Shown here piece after piece: positions 23,379 through 33,129 of a stretch of 64,000 nucleotides of DNA (positions are counted from its first letter, which is position 1; each line of letters starts with the position of its first letter). The position numbers were made by a program, and so were the translations under genes. Under the pieces are notes generated by a model that was not told where the DNA came from, searched no databases, and was given only the letters and a program-made list of their open reading frames with translations. Origin of the DNA: Charina bottae (lineage: Eukaryota > Chordata > Lepidosauria > Squamata > Charinaidae); the NCBI GenBank assembly GCA_023362775.1, contig JALMGJ010000002.1, positions 33,261,414-33,325,413 of the forward strand, given 5' to 3'.

Positions 23379-25316
23379 TGATATTTATACCCCGCCTATC
23401 CCCTCCCTAATGGAGGACTCTAGGCGGCTTACATCCACAATCCTTTATACAATCATACAGTTCACCATTAACCGTGCATGAGGGGAGGGGGTAAGGGAAC
23501 CGACTCTGCTAAGGCTCCGGACTACAATTCCCAAGATGCCTTGAGCCGGCTGCTGACGTCCTGTAGATGTTGCTTCCGGGTCCGTCGTTACCGCCGCCAT
23601 TCGATCTTCCTCCGATCTTTTCTCCTCCGGTGGAACCGACTTCCTGACAGGACGCCAGCAAATTTGCCCACTTAAGGTGGTACCCATTTATCTACTTGCT
23701 AGGCTTTCGAACTTTTGGGTTGACAGGATAATGAAGATGGAGTGATTACAAAAACTTTATTTGACTTAAATTGGACATGAAAGATTCAGATCAATACAAT
23801 TTCAGCCAACACATTCAACAACTTTCTTCCACTTGCTGGAACAATCAAGTGAGGCAACTGAATATAAGAGCCCAAACAGCATCCCTTGCCACTATCAAAA
23901 AGGCAAGACAACAAGGCAACAACTGCTTCCCAACAGCAATTGTGTTCTTTAAACCCAGAGTTCTAGATTTGTCCCCACCTGACACCTCTGGTAGGATTCA
24001 AAAGACAATGGTACCCTACTCTTTCACCTTTTAGGTTATATTCAGCTTCATGATCCAGAGCTCTTCCTCTCTATTACTCATGGTCCAATTATCCTTCATG
24101 TTTCCTCACCCTCCAACTCAGGCCTTAACCAAATACAGTGGGAAAGTATTTTCCAATCTCTTCTCCACCTCTCCCAATAACCTCTTTCACCTTATCCCTT
24201 TTAAAAACATGTTTTATGTCTTTTAGTAGTGTGGAATCAACACAGGACTCAAAGCAAAAATAATCAAGCCTGACCACCATGTTTATTGATACAGTGCACA
24301 CTGGAGGGGTGCTTACCAAGATGGTGGGTTAGTCATTGATTTCAGCTGCACTTTTCATGATCCTGCAGCTGCAGAAACAGATACATGCTACCAACTCTTT
24401 TTCAGATGCAGCCCATTGCAGCAAGTGTCCAGATGACCAGCATTCCAATGAGAAGCAAGATCAGTGTGTCCCCAAAGTTATTTCCTTTTTGTCCTATCAA
24501 GAAACATTGGGTCTCATCCTGGCTCTCTTTGCACTTACTTTGTCTCTAACCACCGGCTTTGTTCTGGGAATCTTCATTAAATACCGAGAAACTCCCATTG
24601 TCAAAGCCAACAACCGGGACCTCACCTACATTCTCCTGGTCTCCCTCCTGCTTTCCTTCTTGAGCTCCCTTCTATTCATTGGTCACCCAAAAACACTGAC
24701 TTGCCTTCTTCGACAAACCACTTTCAGTGTTGTTTTCTCTATTGCGGTGTCTTCCTTGCTGGCCAAGACCATCATGGTGGTGGCGGCGTTTCTGGCCACA
24801 AAGCCAGGCAGCAGGATGAAGAAATGGCTGGGGAAGAGTCTGGCCAACTCCATCCTCTTGTCCTGCTCTGGGGTTCAGGTGGGCATCTCTGTCATATGGC
24901 TGGGAATCTCTCCCCCATTCCCAGATTCCGACCTGCATTCCCAACCAGGACACATCCTGCTGCAATGCAATGAAGGATCAGTCACCTTGTTCTACTCTGC
25001 ACTGGGCTACATAGGGTTTCTGGCTGCCATCTGCTTCTTGGTGGCTTTCCTGGCCCGCAAGCTACCAGGGACCTTCAATGAAGCCAAGTGGATCACCTTC
25101 AGCATGTTAGTTTTCTGCAGCGTTTGGGTCTCCTTTGTCCCCACCTACCTGAGCACCAAAGGGAAATACATGGTGGCTGTGCAGATCTTCTCAATCCTGG
25201 CCTCCAGCCTGGGCTTACTGGGCTGCATCTTTATCCCCAAATGCTACATCATTATTCTGAGACCTGACATGAATACAAAGGAGCATTTAATGATGAAAAA
25301 CAATAAAGGCTCATGA
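11051..25316 (+). CDS. V2R: vomeronasal type-2 receptor, six exons, apparently intact (V2R-1)
   Basis: Class C GPCR of vomeronasal neurons; family members bind peptide or protein chemosignals and signal through Go. Exons: 11051-11265, 13892-14180, 14686-15522, 18405-18632, 22683-22809, 24406-25316. All introns are GT-AG, the phases join, and the total is 2607 bp (868 residues plus stop), the usual V2R size. Domains: signal peptide (about 1-18), Venus-flytrap ligand domain (about 25-510), cysteine-rich NCD3G domain (about 527-590), seven helices (from about 600). Family hallmarks seen: [17 protein letters not shown] at the exon 3 end, [27 protein letters not shown] and [10 protein letters not shown]. 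An in-frame TGA at 11045 precedes the start. Introns are full of transposons. Best name: V2R / VMN2R26-like; the exact orthologue is unknown. Confidence 0.9.
11572..12762 (-). mobile_element. Bov-B (RTE) LINE, 5'-truncated, in V2R-1 intron 1
   Basis: The minus strand reads the C-terminal half of Bov-B RT, open for 348 residues (12635-11589): [16 protein letters not shown], the active-site region (as YSDDT), [13 protein letters not shown], and the characteristic end [11 protein letters not shown] stop lies at about 12649. The 3' tail is GTT-repeat-like on the plus strand. Unit 2 has an uninterrupted sequence at the same point (about 46766), so the copy is private to unit 1. I see no clear target duplication. 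Confidence 0.88.
12763..13891. other. V2R-1 intron 1, remainder
   Basis: About 13255-13490 is an L2 3' end on the plus strand (decayed RT tail, then the CCTAGAGT..GATAGA 3' terminus). It is also present at about 47260-47470 in unit 2. The rest shows no coding or RNA hallmark. Confidence 0.55.
13892..14180 (+). CDS. V2R: V2R-1 exon 2
   Basis: Acceptor TTGCAG|T and donor CACAG|GTATG. The 96 codons carry the V2R ligand-domain signature [20 protein letters not shown] and end in phase 0. The frame joins exon 1 across an AG|T serine codon. Confidence 0.9.
14203..14234. repeat. (GT)n microsatellite after exon 2 donor
   Basis: About 16 dinucleotide units lie roughly 20 bp inside intron 2. The same tract occurs at 48301-48336 in unit 2. 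Confidence 0.9.
14235..14685. other. V2R-1 intron 2, unique sequence
   Basis: No gene or transposon seen. It is well conserved with 48337-48785, ending in a pyrimidine-rich acceptor tract (TTTCATCTTAG). Confidence 0.6.
14686..15522 (+). CDS. V2R: V2R-1 exon 3
   Basis: A large ligand-domain exon of 279 codons with no stop. It starts in phase 0 after CTTAG| and ends CCATGGCAG|GTGAAA within the family motif VQPWQ. Motifs include [17 protein letters not shown] and [11 protein letters not shown]. Unit 2 has lost 181 bp and 79 bp from the same exon. Confidence 0.88.
15523..16394. other. V2R-1 intron 3, proximal part
   Basis: Includes a short GA-rich tract (15631-15656) at the site of the long (GA)n array of unit 2. 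It is otherwise unique sequence conserved in unit 2. Confidence 0.5.
16395..16622 (-). mobile_element. tRNA-derived SINE, minus strand
   Basis: Read on the minus strand it starts with a tRNA-like head (GGTAGTGGTTAAGGCATC, then GAGTTCAAGTCCC as box B) and ends with a tail containing GACTCGAAGGCAC. The same copy is at about 50846-51075, so it predates the duplication. The head comes from a tRNA but is not a functional tRNA gene. Confidence 0.7.
16902..17284 (+). mobile_element. Bov-B LINE 3' end with target duplication, V2R-1 intron 3
   Basis: It encodes the last part of Bov-B ORF2 ([17 protein letters not shown] ... VHEVTKSRK) and ends in an ACAAATAAACAACAAAA tail. The flanking 11-bp duplication ACCTCTATATC (16891-16901, 17285-17295) is perfect. 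Unit 2 has a single copy of this site near 51347, so the insertion came after the duplication. Confidence 0.9.
17350..18404. other. V2R-1 intron 3, distal part
   Basis: About 17350-17950 is a GC-rich stretch absent from unit 2; its overlapping open frames match no family I recognise. 18050-18404 is conserved in unit 2, including the pyrimidine tract before exon 4. No RNA gene seen. Confidence 0.45.
18405..18632 (+). CDS. V2R: V2R-1 exon 4
   Basis: The 76 codons in phase 0 are bounded by TTTTCAG| and AACAAG|GTAGCT. They encode the end of the ligand domain ([17 protein letters not shown] ... LWPTSFNK). Confidence 0.9.
18633..19229. other. V2R-1 intron 4 before the L2 insertion
   Basis: Unique intron sequence, largely alignable with unit 2 on either side of its SINE insertion. 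No gene seen. Confidence 0.5.
19230..22559 (-). mobile_element. near-complete L2-clade LINE in V2R-1 intron 4
   Basis: The 3' end at 19230-19330 has the ATTT-repeat tail and the hallmark CCGCCCAGAGTCCC..GATGGGCGGGGAATAAAT when read on the minus strand. Unit 2 carries the uninterrupted site near 54030 (ACTGCTATGCCACT). A short GCTAT repeat (19225-19229, 22560-22564) is the only candidate target duplication. The element interrupts a transcribed receptor gene in antisense. Confidence 0.9.
19453..22525 (-). pseudogene. L2 ORF2: endonuclease-reverse transcriptase, one frameshift
   Basis: From 22525 down to 19937 the frame is open for 862 residues. It has an AP endonuclease (LNARSVNNK near residue 76, ITETWL near 100, GDFNLPSL near 215, SDHALVTL near 280) and a reverse transcriptase ([13 protein letters not shown] near 580, [10 protein letters not shown] near 650, [16 protein letters not shown] near 700, YADD near 728). 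A single-base frameshift near 20050 moves the reading frame, which then continues open to 19453 ([17 protein letters not shown] ... [14 protein letters not shown]). The start codon is uncertain. This is the best preserved LINE in the window. Confidence 0.88.
22683..22809 (+). CDS. V2R: V2R-1 exon 5
   Basis: 127 bp encoding the first part of the cysteine-rich domain ([31 protein letters not shown]). Acceptor TGTTTAG|, donor AAGAAG|GTAGGT, ending in phase 1. Confidence 0.9.
22810..24405. other. V2R-1 intron 5
   Basis: 22810-23305 and 23728-24405 align with unit 2. Between them, 23306-23727 is a private insertion: an (ATTT)n tract (23335-23379) attached to a LINE 3' terminus (GCCTAGAGTCC-type, minus strand), then a GC-rich stretch and a fragment resembling the ACA/Sauria SINE (GGTACCCATTTATCTACTTG). 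No gene seen. Confidence 0.55.
23306..23727 (-). mobile_element. composite SINE/LINE-tail insertion in V2R-1 intron 5
   Basis: It is bounded by sequence contiguous in unit 2 (CCACAGGCCA..AC and ATAATGAAGATGG near 55480-55515). It combines a LINE 3' end with an ATTT tail and a SINE-like segment. The internal composition is mixed and the family is not certain. Confidence 0.5.
24406..25316 (+). CDS. V2R: V2R-1 exon 6 (seven-helix domain)
   Basis: 911 bp, open to TGA at 25314-25316. It starts by completing an aspartate codon, continues the cysteine-rich domain ([10 protein letters not shown] ... QCVPK), then gives seven hydrophobic segments from about residue 600. It carries the V2R-specific motifs [29 protein letters not shown] and [13 protein letters not shown]. 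Confidence 0.93.
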
Positions 25317-25373
25317 TTTTAGAACCAATATTTCTACAGCTTACTGGTATTATAAAATAACATGCCTTGGAAG

Positions 25374-25803
25374 CAGTGCTTTCCAAACTGCCGCCGTTGG
25401 CAACACCCCAACAGCAGCACCGGTGGCGGTGCAGGGACGCGTGTGGCGGTGGGGGCGCACGCGGATGCTGCATGGGGGGTGCATGGCGGCGGCGCGGGGG
25501 GTGCGTGGTGGTGGCGCGGGGGTGTGCCGCGACTTGGGGTGCGCGGCTGCGGCGCGGGGGGTGTGCGGCAGCAGCGGCGTGCACATTGGTGGTGGCGGCC
25601 TCGTGTTTTCTGCTAAAACGCGGAAGCGCTTATTGCGCGCCGCTGTCATTGTTGCTGCCGCCACCGCTGTGCACACCGCTGCCGCTGCGCGCACCCCCAC
25701 ACCACCACCGTACACATCCCCGCCTTCCGGGTTGTGTCACGACACACTAAAGTATTTGTTGCAACACACTAAAGTGTCACGACACACAGTTTGGAAAGCT
25801 ATG
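25374..25803. mobile_element. hAT-type MITE with 8-bp target duplication, downstream of V2R-1
   Basis: Terminal inverted repeats are GCTTTCCAAACTG at the left end and its complement at the right end. The flanks CTTGGAAG (25366-25373) and GTTGGAAG (25804-25811) match 7 of 8. Unit 2 has one uninterrupted copy of this site (CTTTGGAAGCA near 57241). The interior is very GC-rich with GGTGGCGG-type runs. A related element lies at 63652-63920. Confidence 0.85.
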
Positions 25804-25879
25804 GTTGGAAGTTAATCTTTTTTATGTGTTCTAAACAATCTTTGTCCATCCATGTGAGTTCTCAATTAGAATGGCTTAC

Positions 25880-26075
25880 TACAGGTACTCCTCAGTTAAT
25901 GACCACTCATTCAGCCACTCTTCAAATTACAATGGCGCTGAACTTATGGTACTTAAGGCTGGTCCTTGAAGTTTCAGTGTCCCAGCACCCCTGCGGTTAC
26001 ATGATCGTGATCTGGGTGCTTGGCAACTCATTTGCACTTACGACAGTTGTGCGTCCTTTGGTCGTGTGATCGCTC
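25880..26075. mobile_element. degenerate DNA-transposon-like repeat
   Basis: The start (ACAGGTACTCCTCAGTTAATG) and internal phrases (CACTTACGACAGTTGTGCG) resemble a common reptile mariner/Tigger-like repeat with 'cactcctcgacttacgacc' termini. It is very decayed, and the call is by resemblance only. Confidence 0.35.
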
Positions 26076-27029
26076 ATGGCTAACATATATAAGTGTAAGG
26101 CCCTGGCTTACACTGTTTTACCCAACTTCCTGAAGTTACCAATGACAGTCTTGAGTCGAGGGTTGGAGATTTAAAGTAACAGCATTTATTTTGGTCAAGA
26201 CAAAGCTGGGTGATTCTCTCCAGACACTGTAACAGCAAGCGTCCAGTGAGAAAACCACACCCACACATTACAAGCATAGAGATTATATAGAGTAGCAAAG
26301 CCATTAAGGAAACATGAACGAACCTTCACCCAGTAACAGGGCAAAGCTCCCATATCTACAGTTCTAACTGACTTTCTGTCTCCTAGTATGTTAAACAATC
26401 TTGCTGAGCGTTATCTAAATGAACTTATCCCTAGAGACCAGTATGCAAGGTCCCTGCGTCCCTTCTAACCTAATCCCCTTTTGCAAGCAATTTCCAAAAG
26501 CAAAATGGCTTTGGTGAAGCTAAGCTAACCCTTACATAAGTTTTCTGAAACCAGGGCAGATATACTGTCAGTAGAAAACTTTTGTGATCTAGATTTTAGA
26601 TGAGATGAACATCTGTTCCTCATGATGATGAGTATTTTTGTCATTGTCTCTCTGGTCGATTTCGGTGGTGCTGCTGGTTCTCAGGAAGGAGGGAGCATAT
26701 TCCAAGGAGGTGGAGGAGATAAGAGGAGGCACATTGCGGGAGGCAACGGTGGGAAAACGAAGAGGTTCAGGATAGCCCCACCCTAGAGTCTCCCAGGTTA
26801 TTTCTTCTTAGGTTAGTTAGAGTAGCTTTAGTCTGGAAAGATTCTGTCTATACGGTGTGAGCAAATAAAGAACTGGACTTTGAATGGACTTTCTCTTCGT
26901 TGTTCTTGGGCTGAGCCTGGCAGTCTCATTGTGAATAGAGCTTTCTTTCTTCTCACTTGATGTCCATATTTTAATTGATGACCCTTGCTCTTCCTTTGAA
27001 TGTAATTCTTGAAAATATTGTCAGCACTT
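26076..27029. other. no gene; possible LTR remnants
   Basis: There is an AATAAA signal at about 26865 in a context like retroviral LTRs (TACGGTGTGAGC...) and a reverse-oriented TTTATT near 26186. No paired LTR or coding sequence found. Confidence 0.3.
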
Positions 27030-27987
27030 GTTGTTGGGTTATGGGCAACACCTAACACCTATCAAAGACAGAGCAGCACAGAAACTCTGGAGGATCTGGC
27101 ACCAATTTGGTATCCTTTTGGATCGGCTCTGGGAGTTGGGGTTGGGTAGCGGAGTTTTGCGCTGGTTCACCTCCTTCCTCCGAGACCGGTCCCAATTGGT
27201 ATTGATAGTGGCTAAGAGGTCCAAGCCATAGACCCTGCTCCCTGGGGTGCCTCAGGGTTTGGTGCTTTCTCCCCTTCTTTTTAACATTTACATGAAGCCA
27301 CTGGTAAGATCATCCATGACCATGGGATGAGGTATCATCAGTATGTTGAAGATACCCAATTGTACACCTCCATCCCGGGTGAACTAAGTGATGCTGTGGA
27401 TGTTCTTTTACAGTGCCTGGAGGCTATGAGGTTCTAGATGGGGAACAAAAGGCTTCAGCTTAACTCTGATAAGATGAAGTGGCTGTGGGTGCAGGGCTCC
27501 TCTGTATCTGGGAATCTACCATTGTTAGTCCTGAATGGGGTTGCACTGCCCCAGACGGACCCAGTGCACCCAGTCCTGTAATTATGACTCCTGCTCGAGG
27601 AGCAGATGGCAGTCATGGCTAGGAGGGGCTTTGCTTAACTTTGTGTTGTGTGCCAGTTGTGCCCTTTCCTGGATCGGCAAGCCCTTCTTTCAGTCATTTA
27701 CACCCTGGTCATCTCCTGTACGGACTACTGCAATGCGCTCTACATGGGGCTACATTTGAAAAGTATCTGGAAGCTGCAGCTGGTGCAGAATGCAGTGGAG
27801 CGGGCAGTTATGGGCGCCTCTAGAGCTGCACATGTAACATCTCTGCTTTGAAAGCTGCCTTAGGTGCTGGTGTGGTTCCACATCCAAATAAAGGTATTGG
27901 TTATGACCTTTAAAGCCCTTCTTGGCATGGGCCCAGGTTTCATGAGGAACCATCCTGTCCCAATTACATTTAGCCATCCCACCCAGT

Positions 27988-28805
27988 TGTTGGAAATATG
28001 GGGTTTCAACCAAGCCTGTCTCACACAAACACAAGGGAGGGGGTGGCTCTGCTGCAAACTGGCTTTGCTGCTTTGTGTGGAAGGGGCTTGAATCCCAGTT
28101 TCCTGTTTCCTTTCCTCTTTCTCCTCAGGCCAGCATGAAGCCATGAGGGGAATTCTTCCCTCCTCATGGCTTCCTTACTTCCACGCAGGTGGTCTGCATT
28201 AGAAGCATGTAGGCCTCCTCAGAACCTTATTGCTCACATGCATCGGGCTATTTCTACCATGGAAATGATTTGTACCGTGAACTGCAATAAACTGTAAGCT
28301 ACCTTTATTTTTTCTTTTACACTAACTAATGTGTTAAGTGTCCTTACTTTAAAGGTAAAGGTTCTGCCTGCACAGTTGTGCAGTCATGTCCAACTCTAGG
28401 GGCCGGTGAAGATCTTCGTTTGTTAGCTGAAGAGCCAGCATTGTCCAAAGACACTTCCATGGTCATGTGGCCGGCATGATGCATGCGGAACGCTGTTACC
28501 TTCCCAACAAAGTGGTACCTATTCATCTACTTGCATTTCCATGCTTTCGAATTGCTAGGTTGGCAAGAGCTGGGGTGAGTGCAGGAACTCACTCCATCAT
28601 GTGGGGCTAGGGATTTGAACCTCCGAACTTGCTATCTTCCTATCGACAAGCCTGGCATCTTACCCACTGAGCCACCACGCCCCCTAGTCCTTATTTTATC
28701 CTGAACTTAATTGATCCTTTTGTGCAAGTTGCCACACACGTCTGCTCTGCTATAACTAATTAAAACTCCATGGGTTTCTGTTATTAATGTTTCAGAATCC
28801 CTACA
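27988..28805. repeat. solo LTR with a nested SINE, inside L2
   Basis: Begins TGTTGGAAAT and ends CCCTACA, with flanking pentamers CCAGT (27983-27987) and CCGGT (28806-28810) as a near-perfect target duplication. It shares length, ends and internal phrases (GGGTTTCAACCAAGC, ATTAGAAGCATGT, CTGCTATA/CTGCTACA) with the LTR at 51401-51872. An AATAAA-like signal lies near 28287. No internal retroviral sequence, so it is a solo LTR. Confidence 0.8.
28351..28685 (-). mobile_element. ACA/Sauria-type SINE nested in the LTR
   Basis: On the minus strand it has the tRNA-like head and the ACA/Sauria body (CCCAGCTCTTGCCAACCTAG, TGCAAGTAGATGAATAGG, GGCCACATGACC). Flanked by GTCCTTACTTT (28340-28350) and GTCCTTATTTT (28687-28697), a 10/11 target duplication. 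This family is diagnostic for squamates. Confidence 0.88.
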
Positions 28806-28969
28806 CCGGTAAGGCAGGAAGGGCATGTTACGGACGCTGATGGCTAAAGAATTCCAACGAGGAGGAGAGCCGTTGCCCCCGCCCTGTGGAACTTCTTCCC
28901 CTTGAGGTGAGGTTGGGCCCCACTCTTCCACCCATCAGGAAGAGCGTCAAGACTTGGCCCTACAAACTA

Positions 28970-30190
28970 GAATCCAAGATGGCGATCGGGAGCCGTCACG
29001 GATGCCGCGAGCTGCTCTAGGGGGGTTTTGGAAGCTCAGACATGGAGTTAAGACCCCCTCAACCCTACTACTTACCAACTTACTAACTGGTAGGGGACGA
29101 CAGAGGAACCTTAAAATTCTGGATACCCGAATCTCCAGCTTTAATATCTCGTGCCAGAGTAGGGTAGACAGAGCTTCTCCTGAGCGCAGCTTCCGCAGCT
29201 CCCAGACGGAGAACTGGGTGGAGCGGTGGAGTGCATGGTCCTTTGCGATGGAGGACTTCTGTGGACCTTGGCAGACCCCTTTGGGGGTTTTCTGGTAGGG
29301 GAGCCTGGTGCGGAGAATTGGTGGAGCAGGGACTTGGGATCCCGGTTTTGCTGGGCCGACCCCTGCGGGCCCTGATTGCGTGCCAACGGCACTGGATGGC
29401 GTGGAGAGGAGGGCCTGACAGTCCTCTAGACCTCCTCACCTAGAGAAGAAACCCCCAGAGTGGCAAGGCGGCAATGGAAGGCGGAGCACAGAGTGGTGGA
29501 GTGCGGGCGTTTCTCCAGTGGGCTCTGGCATGCTGGTGGTTAGCCCGGCAGACTGGCGGACCCCCTGGCAGACCCCCTGGTGAGCCCCTGTTATCTTGGG
29601 CTGAGACCGGCTGGTCCCCACGGGTGAAGGGTGGCGACGGAACGTGGACCCCATGGTGAGCCCCTATCATCTTGGGCAGTGACAGCTAGGCCGACTAGAC
29701 CCTTCGGTGGACCCTCCAGTGAAGTAGAGCGTGAAGGGCCCTTGTGTCAACGGTGGAGCCCAATAGACTCTGACATCCACTGATGACTGGAGAGACTCTG
29801 AATCTGGGTGCAGGGGAAATTCCCATGGATTTTAACAGCCTCTTAACAACTTAAAATTTTAATAAATTTTATTCCCATTCACTTAGAGGCGGCAGAGAGT
29901 CAGTAGGGTCCCCTGGTGTGTGACTGTGGGTTCCCCCTGAGTGTGAGAGAGTCAGGGGGGTCCAAGACTGTGTGAATGTATGTATGAGTGCCCACCCCTG
30001 AGTGAGAGACAGGTGGTGGGCAGGAGTGGATGATGCCCCCTTGCTACCAGTGGTGTGGAGATGTGTGCGTGGAGGGGGCCCTTATGTCAACTCAGGGTTT
30101 TCAGAGGGCCAGGAGTAGAGGAATCCAGGCCTGGAAACTCTGGGGGCTGTAGGGTGGGTTGCCCCATCGAACTGGTGATCGGTTGGGGAT
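28970..30190 (+). other. GC-rich leader, probably L2 5' region
   Basis: It starts near AATCCAAGATGGCGATCGGG, contains repeated CCCCTGGTGAGCCCC-type phrases, and leads directly into the L2 coding region. It is most simply the 5' UTR of that L2. No cellular gene is recognisable among its short open frames. Confidence 0.4.
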
Positions 30191-32988
30191 GTTATGACAG
30201 GAACTGGGGGGCAGGCCATATTCGGGGAAGACATCCCTGGTGTTTGTTACCGGTGGCGTGTTCTGGCCCCTCAGGTTCAGACCCTGGCCCTGGTCAGAGG
30301 ATCCTCGAGCGCCCTGGCTTTCGGCTGCTGCTACTTAACACCAGGTCTGTTAACAAGACAGAGGCCCCCTCATATGAGATTTGATCACGGAGGAGGGGGC
30401 AGACCTGGCATGTATTACTGAGACCTGGCTGGGTGCAGAGGGGGGAGAAGCACTCTCGGAGATGTGCCCAGCCAGGTTTCAGGTGTGGCATCAGCCGAGA
30501 CTCCAGGGCAGGGGAGGAGGGGTGGCAGTTGTCATTCAGAAGTCTCTGGTGGCCTTCAGGGATGCTACTCCACAAGTGACCGGCTGTGAGACCCTGTTTT
30601 TCAAGTTGGGTTCTCGAGAGTAGTTGGGAGTGTTGTTGCTGTACCAGCCTCCCTGCTGCGTAGCAACCTCCCTGCCCGAACTGCTGGAGGCTGTCTCGGG
30701 GCTGGCAGTGGAGTCCCCTAGGCTTATGGTCCTGGGGGACTTCAATCTGCCTTCCCTGGGACGTGCCTCAGAGGCGGCTCAGGAGTTCATGGCTACCATG
30801 GCAGCCATGGGCCTATCTCAGATTATTCGAGACCCGACTCGAGACAGTGGCCTCACTCTGGACTTAGTTTTCTTGTTGGAGCAGTGGCAAGGTGATCTGA
30901 AGGGAGAGTTAGATCTGTCCCCACTGTCATGGTCAGATCACGCCCTGGTGGCCTTGAGATTCTCATATGCCACCCGACTCTGCAGGGAGGCAGGACCCAT
31001 TTGATTGGTCCACCCTTGGTGACTAATGAACCCAATGAGGTTCCAGAAAGAGCTGGGGGTTATACCCGAGGATCTACTGTACGGTCCAGCGGAGGTCCTG
31101 GCTGCAGCCTGGAATAGGGAGGCGGCCAGGGCCTTGGACAGGATCGTGCCTGTGCTGCCTCTCTTGCCACATCTGACCCAACACTCCCCGTGGTTCACGG
31201 AGGAGTTAAGGGTCTTGAAGAGGGTTAAGAGACGCCTAAAGCACCGCTGGAGAAAAACAAAGACTGAATCTGACTGAACACAAGCTAGAGTCGCTGTTAA
31301 GACCTACCTTTTCGCGGTAAGAGTGGCGAAACCTATTTCTCCACTCTTATTGCGTCCGCAGAATGCCGTCCGACGACCCAGTTTAAAATAACACAATCTC
31401 TTCTAGGTAAGGTGGAGTCTGTGACCCACCTACAGGGCCGTGCGGAAGAATTTTCGGAGCATCTGCAGGATAAAATTGCTCAGATTCGTTCTAAGTTGGA
31501 CTCCAAGTGTGAAGCAGAGTCTGGGGAGATGCCGAGGGAACGTCATTACCCGGATATCTGGGAATGGTTTGATCCTGTTGGACCTAAGGAAGTGGACAGG
31601 ATCCTCTGGATTGTAAAGGCCACCACATGCCATCTAGACCTTTGCCCTTCCTGCCTGGTGCAAGCAGCCAGGGAGGTGACGTGTGGTTGGGTCCAGGCGA
31701 TGGTTAATATATCTCTGGAGGAGGGGGTGTTTCCAGCCGCTTTTAAGGAGGTGCTGGTACACCCCCTACTCAAGAAACCATTGTTGGACCCTACTATATT
31801 GGACAACTTTCGTCCTGTCTCCCACCTCCCCTTTTTGGGGAAGGTGGTTGACAAAGTGGTGGCACTGCAACTCCAGAGGATTCTGGATGAAATGGATTAT
31901 CTGGACCCCTTTCAGTCAGGTTTCAGGCCGGGATATGGGGTGGAAACTGCATTGGTCACACTTACGGATGATCTCTGGCGAGAGCGGGATGGAGGGAGTG
32001 TGTCCATCCTGGCTCTCCCCGACCTCTCAGCGGCTTTTGATACCATCAACCATGGTATCCTTTTGGGACAGCTCGAGAAGCTGGGGGTGGCCGGCGTAGT
32101 TTTGCGCTGGTTCACCTCCTTCCTCTGGGGCCAGTCCCAATCAGTGGTAATAGGAGATGAAAGATCCGACCCTCGCCCCCTCGTTTGTGGGGTGCCCCAG
32201 GGTTCGGTTCTCTCACCTCTCCTATTTAATATCTACATGAAACTGCTGGGTGAGATCATCCGTCACCATGGGATGAGATATCATCAATATGCTGATGATA
32301 CTCAATTGTACATCTCCATCCCAAGTGAGGTAAGTGATGCAGTGGCCACCCTTTCTCAGTGCCTGGAGGCTGTGGGGGTCTGGATGGGGAACAACAGGCT
32401 TCAGCTGAACCCTGGTAAGACGGAGTGGCTGTGGATTGATGGTTCTTCCGGATCCGGGAAATTATCATCTTTGGTTTGAATGGGGTTGCACTACACCATT
32501 TGGAATCAGTGCAGAACCTGGGGGTCCTTCTGGACTCACGACTCCTGCTTGAAGAGCAGGTGGCAGTCGTGGCCAGAAGGGCCTTTGCGTAACTTTGTGT
32601 TGTGCACCAGTTACGCCCTTTCCTGGACCGGGAGTCCCTCCATACAGTCACTCATGCCCTGGTCATCTCCCATATAGACTACTGCAATGCGCTTTACATG
32701 GAGCTACCCCTGAAGAGTATCCGGAAGCTTCAACTGGTCCAAAATGCGGCTGCGCGTGCAGTTATTGGTGTCCCTAGATCAGCTCATGTGACACCTCTGC
32801 TGCACCAGCTGTACTGGGTGCCAGTATGCTTCTGGGTGCAATTCAAGATGTTGGTTATGACCTTTAAAGACCTACATGGCATGGGACCAGGCTACCTGAG
32901 GAATTAGCTTGGGGATGTCTATGAAGGTTCTCAGTCATCCAGGTGGAATTGTCTGTAGCTTGAATCATGTCAACTGGATTTCTATTTT

Positions 32989-33037
32989 CTCAGTGGAAAC
33001 GTTTCACTCCTTATCCAAGGAGCTTCTTCAGTCTGAG
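32989..33037 (-). ncRNA. hammerhead-like motif in Penelope terminal repeat (copy A)
   Basis: On the minus strand: outer CTCAG/CTGAG pairing, CTGAAGA, a 7-bp hairpin (GCTCCTT with GGAT loop and AAGGAGT, one G-T pair), then GAAAC and the palindrome ACGT. Penelope elements are known to carry hammerhead ribozymes in their terminal repeats. Against a clean match: one extra A follows CTGAAGA, and the outer stem does not abut the core. Confidence 0.35.
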
Positions 33038-33129
33038 CAAAGTTAGTAAGGGAATCCTTAAATATGTTTCTAGGTGGCTGTGTGACCTTACACCTGGGGC
33101 TAGGTCATAGTTATTTTGAGATGTTATTT

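Larger units (their letters stand above)
10130..25365 (+). repeat. V2R tandem duplication unit 1
   Basis: From the string GCAGGGGCCATTCG at about 10131 to a point in the 3' UTR (about 25365), this stretch aligns with 43168-57245 apart from insertions private to one unit. It holds one complete V2R gene. The left boundary is sharp: sequence left of 10130 (copia relic) has no counterpart left of 43168. Confidence 0.85.
27030..28970 (+). mobile_element. decayed L2 LINE, interrupted by an ERV LTR
   Basis: 27030-27987 encodes broken L2 RT (LGLGSGVLRWFTSFLRDRSQLV, then [23 protein letters not shown]). The same protein tail continues at 28806-28965 (GNGSPP.. LPLEVRLG-like stretch). An LTR lies between. 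Many frameshifts, old. Confidence 0.8.

Noticed and set aside
25350..25815. Overlapping glycine- and proline-rich frames downstream of V2R-1
   Set aside because: They arise from the GC-rich interior of a hAT MITE and are open in several frames on both strands.
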